Shown here piece after piece: positions 26,304-34,547 of a DNA stretch of 57,607 nt. Numbering within the stretch: the stretch's first letter is position 1; each line of letters begins with the position of its first letter. This stretch comes from Clostridiales bacterium UBA6386 (GTDB taxonomy: Bacteria > Bacillota > Clostridia > Oscillospirales > Oscillospiraceae). The DNA lies in contig DJQM01000054.1 in the NCBI GenBank assembly GCA_002437585.1, positions 1-57,607 on the forward strand, in the 5' to 3' direction. Under the pieces are notes generated by a model that was given only the letters and a program-made list of their open reading frames with translations, did not search any database and was not told the DNA's origin. A program made the position numbers and the translations under genes.

Positions 26304-27461
26304 ATGAACAAAAGAATCGAAAAATTGCAGAAAATTCTCCAGGAGCAGCAGCTGGACTGGGCACTCTACGCCACCTCCGGCAACATGCAGTACTTCCTGG
26401 ACGACGACAGCTATGCCTGGCAGCGCACCGCCTTCACCGGCTTCGTGATCTCCGACGGCACCGGCGACCAGGTGGCGGTACCGGACTGCGTGCTGTGCAT
26501 CCCCAGCCAGGGAGAGCCGGTGCTGCTCCTGACCCCCATCCGGAACCGGGACATGGGAAACATCACCGTCCGGAAGGTCATCGGGCCGCTGGCCATGTTC
26601 ACCGGCATGATGGAGGCGACCCTGACAGGAAGCCGCTTTGCCGTGGGCAACAGCTGCTATACCTATCTGGAGGGCTACATCCATGAGTTCAATCCCGGCG
26701 CGACGGTTGTGAAGGGGGAGGACTTTGGCAGAAAGCTGCGCGCGATCAAGGATGAGAAGGAAATCGCCATTATCCGCCGTCTGTGCCAGTTTACCGACGA
26801 GACCATGGAGAAGGTGACCCATATCCTGAAGCCCGGCATCTCCAACTGGGAGGTGGAGCAGTACATCTTTGAGCTGGGCAAGGAGCTTGGCTGCGTGGAG
26901 CAGCCCTTCGGCCCCACGGTCCGGTTTTACCAGACCGGCAGGGAGAAGGTTTTCGCTGTGGATGGCTACCGGACGCCCTCGGTTCTCAAGGAAGGCTCCT
27001 CCATCAGCTTTGACTACGGCTACACCTGGAGGGGCTACAACACGGACTTTGGCCGCAGCTTCTACTGCGGCAAGGCACCGGAGGACATCCGGAAAGCTTA
27101 TGCCGTCTTGCAGGAAGCCCAGCAGATGGTCATTGACAGAATCCAGCCCGGCGACCCCATGACCTACGGCTTCCAGATGATCCACGACCATGTGGAAAAG
27201 GCGGGCTACACCGACTGCGTCCGCCATTACTATGATTTTGACCTGCTGGGTCATCAGGTGGGCATTGAGGTGCATGAAGGACCCTGGCTCCATACCCAGC
27301 AGACCGAGGTGTTCCAGCCCGGCATGATTTTCACCATCGAGCCAAAATTCTGGTGGCCGGAGCACTGCTTTATGCGGGTGGAGGACATGATCCTCATGAC
27401 CGACCACGGTGCTGAGTGCCTGACGAATTTCGACCGGAACCGGTTCGAGCTGGATGTGTGA
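26304..27461 (+). CDS. M24 family Xaa-Pro peptidase, second copy
   Basis: 385 residues. The metal ligands are complete: FDYGYTWRGYNTDFGR (two Asp), GHQVGIEVHEGP (His), FTIEPKF and MRVEDMIL (two Glu). The N-terminal creatinase-like domain is only distantly similar to that of the first M24 gene, so this is an old divergence rather than a recent duplication; the two may differ in substrate. Unusually Trp/Tyr-rich stretches (FEPKFWWPEHC region, HYYDFDLLGH) border the active site. AGGAGG lies 7 nt upstream of ATG. It follows the ATPase gene by 21 bp and overlaps the extended reading frame of the next gene, so it is in the same operon. Confidence 0.9.
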   Translation: MNKRIEKLQKILQEQQLDWALYATSGNMQYFLDDDSYAWQRTAFTGFVISDGTGDQVAVPDCVLCIPSQGEPVLLLTPIRNRDMGNITVRKVIGPLAMFTGMMEATLTGSRFAVGNSCYTYLEGYIHEFNPGATVVKGEDFGRKLRAIKDEKEIAIIRRLCQFTDETMEKVTHILKPGISNWEVEQYIFELGKELGCVEQPFGPTVRFYQTGREKVFAVDGYRTPSVLKEGSSISFDYGYTWRGYNTDFGRSFYCGKAPEDIRKAYAVLQEAQQMVIDRIQPGDPMTYGFQMIHDHVEKAGYTDCVRHYYDFDLLGHQVGIEVHEGPWLHTQQTEVFQPGMIFTIEPKFWWPEHCFMRVEDMILMTDHGAECLTNFDRNRFELDV

Positions 27462-27462
27462 T

Positions 27463-28314
27463 ATGGAAAGAACCATGCTTGTCAACGGCAGGCTGCTCCC
27501 CCTGGGGCAGGTGCCTGCCATGGTGGTGCTGAACCACGCCGGGAATCCGCCGGATTTGTTCGGCTACGTCGGCTCCTGCCTGGGTACCAACGCCCCGGAC
27601 TGGCGCAATCCGTTGCCTGAGGATGCGGTGCTTGACTTGGAGGGCAGCTTGCTGCTGCCCGGCTTCTGCGACTTGGACATCGGCCTTGACCGGTTCACCG
27701 GAGAATCCAACGAGTATTACCCCGCCTACCGCTTAGCGGCGGATGCCCTGTACCGGGGCGTGCTGTCCGTGGGTGTCCGGGGCGATGGGGCGGTTCTGGA
27801 GGCACTGGAAGGGGTTGCCAATGACTATACCCTCTGGGCTCCTCAGATTGCCCGATGGAACCCGGACAGAATCCCCTCTGCCTACGCCGTCTTCTACGGC
27901 GCGCCGGAGAAGGGTACCCGGGAGGAAGCGGAATATCTGCAAAAGGTGCGCCGGGCTCTTCGCCTGGGGAAAATGCCTGCGGCAGCCACAGGAAAAAGTC
28001 CCAGAGACCGGGTATGCGGGGTTTCCCCCCTGGTGCGGGCGGCGGAGCTGATTCATCAGGGCGGCTACGGCCGGGTGGAGGCCATCCGGGCCATCACCGA
28101 GAACAACGCCTTTCTGCTGGGCCTGTGCCACCGGACGGGTTATCTGAAAGCCGGCCTGGAGGCAGATGTGAACGTGGTGCCCTGGGAAGCCCTGGAGGAT
28201 CTGCGGCAGCTGCAGAATCTGCAGATGACCGCCCGGGGCGGAAGGCTCATTTGGTCACATATGAAAGCTATGGAGCGCATCCGCTTCTGCGTGGCGGCAC
28301 CCGGTTGCGAATGA
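27463..28314 (+). CDS. Amidohydrolase-like protein lacking the metal-binding site
   Basis: 283 residues. The ends look like an amidohydrolase: LDLEGSLLLPGF-CDLDIGLD is in the place of the usual PGFVDxHxH, and the C-terminus has ITENNAFLLGL, a G-x-L-x-x-G-x-x-A-D-V-N-V-V segment and GGRLIWS, as in the N-acetylglucosamine-6-phosphate deacetylase/dihydroorotase-type composite domain. The HxH pair is replaced by DLD, and the region between is about 100 residues shorter than in active members, with no clear His ligands. It is therefore likely inactive as a hydrolase, or a binding or scaffold protein. Start candidates are 27454, 27463 and 27475, all with weak ribosome binding sites; 27463 is one base after the upstream stop. 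Position in the operon suggests a role with the peptidases. Confidence 0.6.
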   Translation: MERTMLVNGRLLPLGQVPAMVVLNHAGNPPDLFGYVGSCLGTNAPDWRNPLPEDAVLDLEGSLLLPGFCDLDIGLDRFTGESNEYYPAYRLAADALYRGVLSVGVRGDGAVLEALEGVANDYTLWAPQIARWNPDRIPSAYAVFYGAPEKGTREEAEYLQKVRRALRLGKMPAAATGKSPRDRVCGVSPLVRAAELIHQGGYGRVEAIRAITENNAFLLGLCHRTGYLKAGLEADVNVVPWEALEDLRQLQNLQMTARGGRLIWSHMKAMERIRFCVAAPGCE

Positions 28315-28324
28315 GGAGAATAAT

Positions 28325-29506
28325 ATGGAATTTACCAATGCGGAAGTAAACATGGACGTTTTGAAGCGGCGCGCCTATAATATGCGCTGGGCGGAGGTGC
28401 CGGAGGGAGTCATCCCGCTGACCGCCGCAGACTCGGATTTTCCCGCCGCCCCGGAGATCGCTCAGGCTCTGAACGAGTATATCAGCGGCGGTTATTTCTC
28501 CTACACCCCCAAGCTGGGCTACCCCTCTTTGCGGGAGGCGGTGGCCAAGGCCATGTGGGAGCGCAAGGGCGAGAAAGTGAACCCTGACCTGGTGCTGCCC
28601 ATCGACAGTGCCGCCCGGGGCATGGACGCCATTGCCAAGACCATTCTGGAGCCTGGGGACGAGGTCATTGTCTTTGACCCTGTTGACCTGCTCTTCGGCA
28701 TCTCCATGCGTGGCTGCGGAGCCAAGGTCATTCTATATCCCATGAAGCGGCGGGCTGACGGCTCCATCGATTTTTCCGACCTGGAGGATTACATCACCCC
28801 CAGGACGAAGATGCTGGGTCTGTGCAACCCCCACAACCCCCTGGGTAAGCTTTACCCCCTGGAGGATCTGGATCATATTCTGTCTCTGTCCGAAAAGTAC
28901 GGCTTTTACATCATGAATGACGAGGTCTGGTCGGACATTGTCTACCCGGATGCCACCTTCCGCAGCATTCTGAGCCTGGGTAATGATCGCAACAAGCGCA
29001 CCCTGACGGTCTTCGGCTTCTCCAAGAGCTTCGGCATCGCGGGTCTGCGGGCAGGCGTGGTCTACTGCCAGGACAAGGCGCTCTTTGACCGGCTGGTGGT
29101 TGCTTCCCAGGTGGATACCACCATCGGCGGCGTGTCCTCCCTGACCCAGGTGGCGGCGGAGTCCTGCCTGACCAAGTGCTACTACTGGGTGGACGCGCTG
29201 ATTGAGCGGCTGACGAAGAACCGGGATTACGCCTATGAGCGGCTGAACAACATGCCCGGGGTCAACTGCGAAAAGCCGGAGGCTACCTTTGTCATCTTCC
29301 CGGACATTTCCTCTTTTGGTATGCCGGCGGAGCAGCTGGTGAAGTATCTGGCGGAGCAATACCAGGTCTCCCTGGTGCCCGGCGGCGGCTTCTTCTTCGG
29401 CCCCGGCTCCGAGGGTCATGTGCGGCTGTGCCTGGCCACCTCCTTCGAGATTCTGAAGGAGGGTCTGGATCGGATGGAAGCCGGCCTGAAGGCACTGAAA
29501 AAGTAA
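28325..29506 (+). CDS. MalY/PatB-type PLP-dependent aminotransferase or C-S lyase
   Basis: 393 residues, fold type I. The order of motifs fits the class I/II family: ADSDFPAAPEI near the N-terminus, YTPKLGYPSLREAVA, the CNPHNPLGKLY turn that binds the PLP phosphate region, NDEVWSDIVY and the Schiff-base lysine in FGFSKSFGIAGLRAG. The opening (D-x-D-F-P in place of an aminotransferase N-terminus) and NPHNP-x-G resemble MalY/PatB cystathionine beta-lyases, which release an aminoacrylate that RidA can hydrolyse. Transamination is equally possible. AGGAG is 7 nt upstream of ATG. It ends the first gene run, followed by a stem-loop. Confidence 0.82.
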   Translation: MEFTNAEVNMDVLKRRAYNMRWAEVPEGVIPLTAADSDFPAAPEIAQALNEYISGGYFSYTPKLGYPSLREAVAKAMWERKGEKVNPDLVLPIDSAARGMDAIAKTILEPGDEVIVFDPVDLLFGISMRGCGAKVILYPMKRRADGSIDFSDLEDYITPRTKMLGLCNPHNPLGKLYPLEDLDHILSLSEKYGFYIMNDEVWSDIVYPDATFRSILSLGNDRNKRTLTVFGFSKSFGIAGLRAGVVYCQDKALFDRLVVASQVDTTIGGVSSLTQVAAESCLTKCYYWVDALIERLTKNRDYAYERLNNMPGVNCEKPEATFVIFPDISSFGMPAEQLVKYLAEQYQVSLVPGGGFFFGPGSEGHVRLCLATSFEILKEGLDRMEAGLKALKK

Positions 29507-29510
29507 AAAT

Positions 29511-29540
29511 TTCCCCGGTTCTGAAACCAGAACCGGGGAA
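29511..29540. terminator. Terminator between the PLP enzyme and the AKR remnant
   Basis: A perfect 13-bp stem (TTCCCCGGTTCTG, 29511-29523, with 29528-29540) has a 4-nt loop. The plus strand has AAAAA before it, so on the minus strand it is followed by TTTTT: a good leftward terminator and probably a weak rightward one. Confidence 0.75.
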
Positions 29541-29574
29541 TCCGGATGCTTGGAGATGTAACCGAACATTCCGC

Positions 29575-29958
29575 TTAATGCGCTACGTTGTTCCGGTCGG
29601 TGAGGATGATTCCCTTGTACCGGGGGCTGTTCCGCTCCAGCCAGTAGCAATCTCCCTCCGGGGTGGGATACCGGCCGATGAAGTCGTGAATGGTCTGAAG
29701 CGCTTCCTCGGTCAGGTCGAAATTCAGGGTGGCCACATTGGAATCCACATGCCGGGAGTTCCGGGTGCCGATCATCACGGCTCCCACGCCGGGCTGGCGG
29801 AGAATGTACTGGGTGGCCACGTTGGCGATCCGCACCCCGTGCCGGTCGGCAATCTGCTTGAGCAGAGGCAGCAGCTGCTGCATCCCCTCCCAGCCCAGGG
29901 AGTCGTCAATGATCTGCATGTATTTTACCTGGGAGCGGGTCTCCGGTTCGCCCAGCCC
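29575..29958 (-). pseudogene. Aldo/keto reductase, C-terminal remnant
   Basis: About 127 codons encode the C-terminal third of an aldo/keto reductase: TRSQVKYMQIIDDSLGW, then HGVRIANVATQYILRQPGVGAVMIGTRN, which is the strand-helix that binds the NADPH phosphate, and a normal C-terminal tail. Upstream the frame hits a stop (TGA, complement of 29959-29961), and neither it nor the other frames carry the catalytic Asp-Tyr-Lys-His barrel half. The first possible ATG is at 29919. The sequence 29959-30180 shows no coding signal. The gene has lost its N-terminal two thirds and is a relic in opposite orientation to the surrounding operon. Confidence 0.8.
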
Positions 29959-30180
29959 TCAGAGCCCCACGCGCTTCCACAGACATTACCGGCTTCCACC
30001 AGCCCGGCTCGCTGAAAATCGTTACGGAAACGCAACCTGCCCGTCAACGGTTTAGAAGCATTCCACCAGGAAAACAGGTGGCTGTCAATAGAAAGCGAAA
30101 AATTCCGCAATGGGCAGCGTGTCCCTGCACTGCGGATGAAACCCCGGCGCCCTCTTCCGGGCGTAGAAAAGGAGCAGCAT

Positions 30181-31404
30181 ATGAACATCAAGGACAAAAT
30201 GAACAGCCGCTTCCGTCCCTTGCAGGGCGGCATTTTCGCTAAGGCTCAGAAGGCGGACGTGGGCGACGGCGTGGCCAAGTTCCAAGCCGCCGGCGGCGAG
30301 GTCATGGCCTGGGCGGACCCCTTCTACCCGGATCCTTCCGTGCCGGAATCGGTGAAGAATGCCATGCAGGCGGCTCTGGCCGCAGGTACGCCTTCTCACT
30401 ATACCCTGCCCATCGGCATGCCGGAGCTTCGGGCGGTGCTGGCGGCGGACATCACCCGGCGGACAGGGCTTCCCATCGACCCCAACCGGAACGTGATCGT
30501 CACCCCCGGCTCGGACAGCGGCCTGCTGTATGCCATGATGCCCTTCCTGGAAGAGGGGGACGAGGTGCTGATCCCCGACCCCAGCTACCCTTCCAATTTC
30601 CTGAACCCCAAGCTTCTGGGGGCGGTGCCGGTGGCGGTGCCCCTGTATGAGGAGGACAACTACCAGCTTCGGCTGGAAGAGCTGGAAAAGCGGGTGACGC
30701 CCCGGACGAAAATGGTGCTCATCACCCATCCCAACAATCCCACCACCACTGTCTTCCGCCGGGAGAATCTGGAGATGCTCTGCCGCTTTATTGTGGAGCA
30801 CGACCTGATCCTGGTGTCCGACCAGGCCTTCCAGGATCATATTTTTGACGGCATCGAGTTTGTCCATCCCTGCACGCTTCCGGGCATGTGGGAGCGGACG
30901 GTGACGGTGTGCTCCATTTCCAAGGGCATCGGCCTGTCCGGCTTCCGGATCGGCTACGTCTACGCCTGCGCCGAGGTCATGGACACCCTCTACGGCGGGG
31001 CGGTGAACGTGCTGGGCGCCCCCTGCACCCTGTCCTCCATCGGTGCCATCGCCGCGGTGCAGGATCGGGCGTACCTGCAAAGTAACTTTGTCCGGCTGGA
31101 ACGCCGCCGCCGTCTGGCCTACGAGAGCTTTCACGATATCCCCGGCGTGTTCATGCGGCCCTCGGAAAGCGGCATTCTCTCCTGGCTGAATATCGAAAAG
31201 CTGGGCACCGCCGACCAGGTGGTGATCCGGCTTATGAAGGATGCCGGGATCATGGTCAACAGCGGCATTCCCTACGGCACTCAGGGCAGGGGACACATCC
31301 GCATTGTCACCGCCTGCTACGCTTCCGACGGGGATGCCCGGCAGCGGTTTGACCGGATCCGCGCCGCCCTGCGGAAGATGGCGGAGGAAAATGGACTGGC
31401 GTAG
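30181..31404 (+). CDS. PLP-dependent aminotransferase, class I/II
   Basis: 407 residues. Motifs: GTPSHYTLPIGMPELRAVLA, the PLP ring-stacking region TPGSDSGLLYAMMPFL, the HPNNPTTTVF turn, SDQAFQDHIF and the Schiff-base lysine in SISKGIGLSGFRIGY. C-terminal Arg in GHIRIVTACYA should bind the substrate carboxylate. It resembles the aspartate aminotransferase/LL-diaminopimelate aminotransferase-like group; specificity is not evident. ATG 30181 follows AAGGAG by 6 nt; an in-frame start at 30136 has no site. It is separated from the upstream operon by the AKR relic and has its own two hairpins downstream, so it may be a separate unit with a related function. Confidence 0.88.
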   Translation: MNIKDKMNSRFRPLQGGIFAKAQKADVGDGVAKFQAAGGEVMAWADPFYPDPSVPESVKNAMQAALAAGTPSHYTLPIGMPELRAVLAADITRRTGLPIDPNRNVIVTPGSDSGLLYAMMPFLEEGDEVLIPDPSYPSNFLNPKLLGAVPVAVPLYEEDNYQLRLEELEKRVTPRTKMVLITHPNNPTTTVFRRENLEMLCRFIVEHDLILVSDQAFQDHIFDGIEFVHPCTLPGMWERTVTVCSISKGIGLSGFRIGYVYACAEVMDTLYGGAVNVLGAPCTLSSIGAIAAVQDRAYLQSNFVRLERRRRLAYESFHDIPGVFMRPSESGILSWLNIEKLGTADQVVIRLMKDAGIMVNSGIPYGTQGRGHIRIVTACYASDGDARQRFDRIRAALRKMAEENGLA

Positions 31405-31435
31405 ATTTTCGCTGAAGCGCAGAAAACAGCATACA

Positions 31436-31469
31436 ACAGCAGACGCGCACAGCTGTGCGCGTCTGCTGT
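31436..31469. terminator. Perfect 15-bp inverted repeat, first of two hairpins
   Basis: ACAGCAGACGCGCAC (31436-31450), an AGCT loop and its exact complement (31455-31469). No T-run follows, so it may act together with the next hairpin or as an mRNA 3' barrier. Confidence 0.55.
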
Positions 31470-31474
31470 GACCC

Positions 31475-31517
31475 AAAGCATCCCGGATTCCTATCGGAAA
31501 TCCGGGATGCTTTTTAT
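31475..31517 (+). terminator. Intrinsic terminator after the aminotransferase
   Basis: A 15-bp stem (AAAGCATCCCGGATT, 31475-31489, with 31499-31513) is followed by TTATT; six bases after the first hairpin. Confidence 0.85.
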
Positions 31518-31619
31518 TCGGGTGGAGTTTTGAAATCTTTTTCCAGTAAAATCTATGTAAAATCTTAATATTATCCGGGAAATTCCGCAGAATTTGCCGC
31601 AAGAACCCTTTTCGGCTTC

Positions 31620-31649
31620 TTGACAGTGGGCGCGTGGCTGCTCTATAAT
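31620..31649 (+). promoter_or_regulatory. Sigma-A promoter of the first RpiR gene
   Basis: TTGACA - 18 nt - TATAAT, both hexamers perfect, 45 bp upstream of the start codon. Confidence 0.88.
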
Positions 31650-31693
31650 TGAAACAGTCTTTCCGACAGTCGGAGCAAAAGAAGGGATTGCCT

Positions 31694-32443
31694 ATGAACC
31701 ACAACTATTTCCTGCTGACGAACCTTTTATCCGAGGATGAACGCAGAGTCATTACCAGCATCACTTCCCATATTGAGCGCGGCGAGAAGCGCGTGGGCAT
31801 TCAGCAGATCGCCGCGGAAAATTATCTGTCCGCGGCGAGCATCGTGAAAATGTGCAAGCGGCTGGGCTTTGACGGCTACAGCGAGCTGTACTATCATCTG
31901 AGCCGCCAGCTGCTTTCCACCGAAAGCCGGACGGAGGAGACCCTCAAAGCACTGGTGGATAACTATTCCGACGGCCAGATTGAAGCCTTCTGCGCCCTGA
32001 TGCGCGCCCGCCGGGATGGGAAAATCTTCACCACCGGCGAGGGATTTTCCAACATTGTCGGGGATTATTTCGTTCAGCGGCTGTCCATCTGCGGTTTCAT
32101 GGCTTTCAGCAATGTGCATTTTTACGACTACATGATCTTCCGGGAGGCTCATCAGGGAACCGTGGAGGCAGAGAACGCGGTGATGTTTGCCGTCAGCCAG
32201 AGCGGCGAGACCGGCCCTGTGCTCAACGACGTGCGCCATGCCAAAAAGCACGGGCACAAGATTGTGTCCTTCACCCGCCGGGGGGATTCCACCCTGGCCC
32301 AGCTGTCGGATCTGGTGTTTGTGCTGGACGGGGTGAAGCAGACCCTGGCCGTCAGCCTGCCGAATCTGTTCTTCGGCCATGTGATTCTGGTATTCGAGGA
32401 GCTGATGGCCAGTCTCTTCGGGTTCGAGGGGCAGGCGCAATAA
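31694..32443 (+). CDS. MurR/RpiR family transcriptional regulator
   Basis: 249 residues. An N-terminal HTH_6 domain (about 1-75, with IAAENYLSAASIVKMCKRLGFDGYSELYYHL) is followed by a C-terminal SIS domain (AVSQSGETGPVLNDVRHAKKHGHKIVSFTRRG) that senses a phosphosugar or sugar-like phosphate. ATG 31694 has AAGGG 7 nt upstream; an in-frame TTG at 31649 overlaps the promoter and is rejected. It is immediately upstream of the phosphonate-type importer and the nucleotidase, which are its likely targets. An SIS sensor suggests the imported compound yields a phosphorylated sugar or similar. Confidence 0.9.
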   Translation: MNHNYFLLTNLLSEDERRVITSITSHIERGEKRVGIQQIAAENYLSAASIVKMCKRLGFDGYSELYYHLSRQLLSTESRTEETLKALVDNYSDGQIEAFCALMRARRDGKIFTTGEGFSNIVGDYFVQRLSICGFMAFSNVHFYDYMIFREAHQGTVEAENAVMFAVSQSGETGPVLNDVRHAKKHGHKIVSFTRRGDSTLAQLSDLVFVLDGVKQTLAVSLPNLFFGHVILVFEELMASLFGFEGQAQ

Positions 32444-32461
32444 ATACTTTTTTCACGCAAG

Positions 32462-32495
32462 CGGAAAAACTTTTCCGTGGCTTCTGTGCTATAAT
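32462..32495 (+). promoter_or_regulatory. Extended -10 promoter and operator-like palindrome of the phn-type operon
   Basis: TGCTATAAT (32487-32495) is an extended -10. Just upstream, CGGAAAA-AC-TTTTCCG (32462-32477) is a perfect 7-bp inverted repeat occupying the -35 zone; no good -35 hexamer is present. A regulator there, plausibly the adjacent RpiR protein, would control entry of polymerase. Confidence 0.55.
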
Positions 32496-32595
32496 CAAAT
32501 TGCGGCGGAAAACGACCGCTTTCTGCCGCGGTACACCGCTCCCCGGGCAGCCCGGCGGAGCATTTCGAGAAAGCTGATTTATGGAGGTATTTTTC

Positions 32596-33696
32596 ATGAA
32601 AAAGAGTCTTTCCCTTCTGATGGCACTTGTGATGCTGGCAGGCGTTCTGGCCGGCTGCGGTGCGAAGACCACCACGGAGGCACCTGCCGCTACCACCGGA
32701 GCTCCTGCTGCCGCCGCCACTACCGCCCAGGCAACCGAGCCTGCCGCCAAGACCATTGAAACCCTGAAAATCGCGTTTGTTCCCTCCCGGGAGCCCCAGG
32801 AGATCATCACGGCGACTGAGCCTCTGAAGCAGCTGCTGAAGGATGAGCTGGCCAAGGAAGGCTACAACGTGGAAAACGTGGACATCACTGTGGGCACCAC
32901 CTATGAGGCGGTGGGCGAGGGCCTGGAGGCCGGCACCATCGATGTGGGTCTGATCCCCGGCGGCACTTATGTGCTCTATGACGACGGCGCGGATGTCATT
33001 CTCACCGCCACCCGCGACGGCCTGAACAAGGATTCCGACAACGCAAAGGACTGGAATGACGGCAAGCCCACCGAGGCCTCCGACAAGCAGGTCGTTTCCT
33101 ACCGGGCTCTGTTCATTGCCGGCCCCTCCGAGAAGGGTCAGAGCCTGCTGGCAAAGGTCAACGCCGGAGAAGAGCTGACCTGGGATGATCTGAACAGTGC
33201 CAACTGGAGCGTTATGAGCACCTCTTCTCCCGCTGGCTATATTTACCCCGCTCTGTGGCTCCAGGAGCACTACGGCAAGGGTATTTCCGACCTGAGCAAT
33301 GCCGTTCAGTCCGATTCCTATGCCAGTGCCTTTGCCCGTCTGGCCTCCGGTCAGGTTGACGTGCTGGTGACTTATGCCGACGCCCGCCGGGACTACGCCG
33401 AGCGCTGGAACACTGAGTTCAACCGGACTGGCTCCATCTGGGAGGAGACCGGTGTCATCGGCGTCACCGCCCCCATCTATAACGACACCATCTCCGTCAG
33501 CAAGAACTCTCCCATCATGGACGCGGATCTGATTGCCGCTCTGCAGGATGCCTTCATCAACATCGGCAATACCGAAGAGGGCAAGGCCGTTATCGCCATC
33601 TACAGCCACAACGGCTACCAGAAGGCTCAGGCCTCCGATTACGACAACGAGCGCGCGGCTCAGAAGCTCATCCAGGAGCTGTCCGCCGCCAAGTAA
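32596..33696 (+). CDS. Phosphonate-type ABC transporter substrate-binding lipoprotein (PhnD-like)
   Basis: 366 residues. The lipobox LAGC lies at Cys 21, followed by a Thr/Ala/Pro linker. The mature domain is PhnD/Phosphonate-bd: LKIAFVPSREPQEIITATEPLKQLL, DVGLIPGGTYVLY and SPAGYIYPALWLQE are characteristic. Known members bind phosphonates, phosphite or phosphate esters. GGAGG lies 8 nt upstream of ATG 32596; a start 15 nt earlier lacks a site. Note the ligand-site segment SVMSTSSPAGY, in which PhnD family members use Ser/Thr residues to hold the phosphonate oxygens. The ligand is undetermined; the nucleotidase at the operon end points to a phosphate ester. Confidence 0.88.
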   Translation: MKKSLSLLMALVMLAGVLAGCGAKTTTEAPAATTGAPAAAATTAQATEPAAKTIETLKIAFVPSREPQEIITATEPLKQLLKDELAKEGYNVENVDITVGTTYEAVGEGLEAGTIDVGLIPGGTYVLYDDGADVILTATRDGLNKDSDNAKDWNDGKPTEASDKQVVSYRALFIAGPSEKGQSLLAKVNAGEELTWDDLNSANWSVMSTSSPAGYIYPALWLQEHYGKGISDLSNAVQSDSYASAFARLASGQVDVLVTYADARRDYAERWNTEFNRTGSIWEETGVIGVTAPIYNDTISVSKNSPIMDADLIAALQDAFINIGNTEEGKAVIAIYSHNGYQKAQASDYDNERAAQKLIQELSAAK

Positions 33697-33716
33697 CATA
33701 CCGTAACTTTCCCAGC

Positions 33717-33767
33717 GCGGGGAGGACTTGCACGGCAGAAACCTTCCGCTGTGCGGGTTCTCCCCGC
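33717..33767 (+). terminator. Intra-operon attenuator hairpin after phnD-like gene
   Basis: The outer stem GCGGGGAGGA (33717-33726) pairs with TTCTCCCCGC (33758-33767) with one mismatch. An inner stem, GCACGGC with GCTGTGC, is included, and CTTTGGCTTT follows. Placement mirrors the hairpins after the other two binding-protein genes. Confidence 0.55.
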
Positions 33768-33794
33768 CTTTGGCTTTCAAAATGAGGAGACAAT

Positions 33795-34547
33795 ATGATC
33801 GAATTTGACCATGTATCCAAAGTCTATCCCAACGGCACCTTGGGTCTGGACGATGTGAGCCTGACCATCCGGGACGGGGAATTTGTGGCCATCATCGGCC
33901 GCTCCGGTGCAGGCAAATCCACCCTTCTGCGCGCCGTCAACCGGATGCACCCCATCACCAGCGGCAGACTCACCGTCAACGGCACCGATGTGAGCACCCT
34001 TTCCGGCAAGCGGCTGCGCCGGTTCCGCCGGGGAATCGGCATGGTGTTCCAGTCCTTCAACCTGGTCACCCGAACCAGCGTCATTCAGAATGTGCTGGCC
34101 GCCTGCGTGCCGGATATGCCCTTCTGGCGGGTACTGCTGGGTGCCTTCCGCCGGGCCGACAAGATCAAGGCGCTGGAATCCCTGGAAAAGGTGGGCATCC
34201 TGGATAAGGCCTATTCCCGGGCGGATCAGCTGTCCGGCGGCCAGCAGCAGCGGGTGGCTCTGGCACGAACCCTGACCCAGAATCCCCACATCATTCTTGC
34301 CGACGAGCCGGTAGCGGCGCTGGATCCGGTGACTGCCCGGCAGGTCATGGAGGATTTCGTCCACATCAACCAGGAAATGGGAATTACCATCCTGCTGAAC
34401 ATCCACCATGTGGAGCTGGCACTGGAATACGCCCAGCGGGTCATCGGCATCCGCTCCGGCAGGATCGTCTACGACGGACCTGCGGCGGATGTGGATCAGG
34501 CGGTGCTGGATGCCATCTATGCCGACACTCCGGAGGCAAGCCTATGA
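33795..34547 (+). CDS. Phosphonate-type ABC transporter ATP-binding protein (PhnC-like)
   Basis: 250 residues. Walker A GRSGAGKSTLLRAVN, Q-loop VFQSFNLVTRTSV (the PhnC-type F-N-L-V sequence), signature LSGGQQQRVALART, Walker B IILADEPVAALDPVTARQ and switch INIHHVELA are all present. It powers the importer formed with the PhnD-like and PhnE-like proteins. AGGAG lies 8 nt upstream. It overlaps the first permease gene by ATGA. Confidence 0.93.
   Translation: MIEFDHVSKVYPNGTLGLDDVSLTIRDGEFVAIIGRSGAGKSTLLRAVNRMHPITSGRLTVNGTDVSTLSGKRLRRFRRGIGMVFQSFNLVTRTSVIQNVLAACVPDMPFWRVLLGAFRRADKIKALESLEKVGILDKAYSRADQLSGGQQQRVALARTLTQNPHIILADEPVAALDPVTARQVMEDFVHINQEMGITILLNIHHVELALEYAQRVIGIRSGRIVYDGPAADVDQAVLDAIYADTPEASL

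Noticed and set aside
27463..28314. Calling the gene an active amidohydrolase or NagA-type deacetylase.
   Set aside because: The HxH metal motif and about 100 residues of barrel are missing, so catalytic activity cannot be supported.
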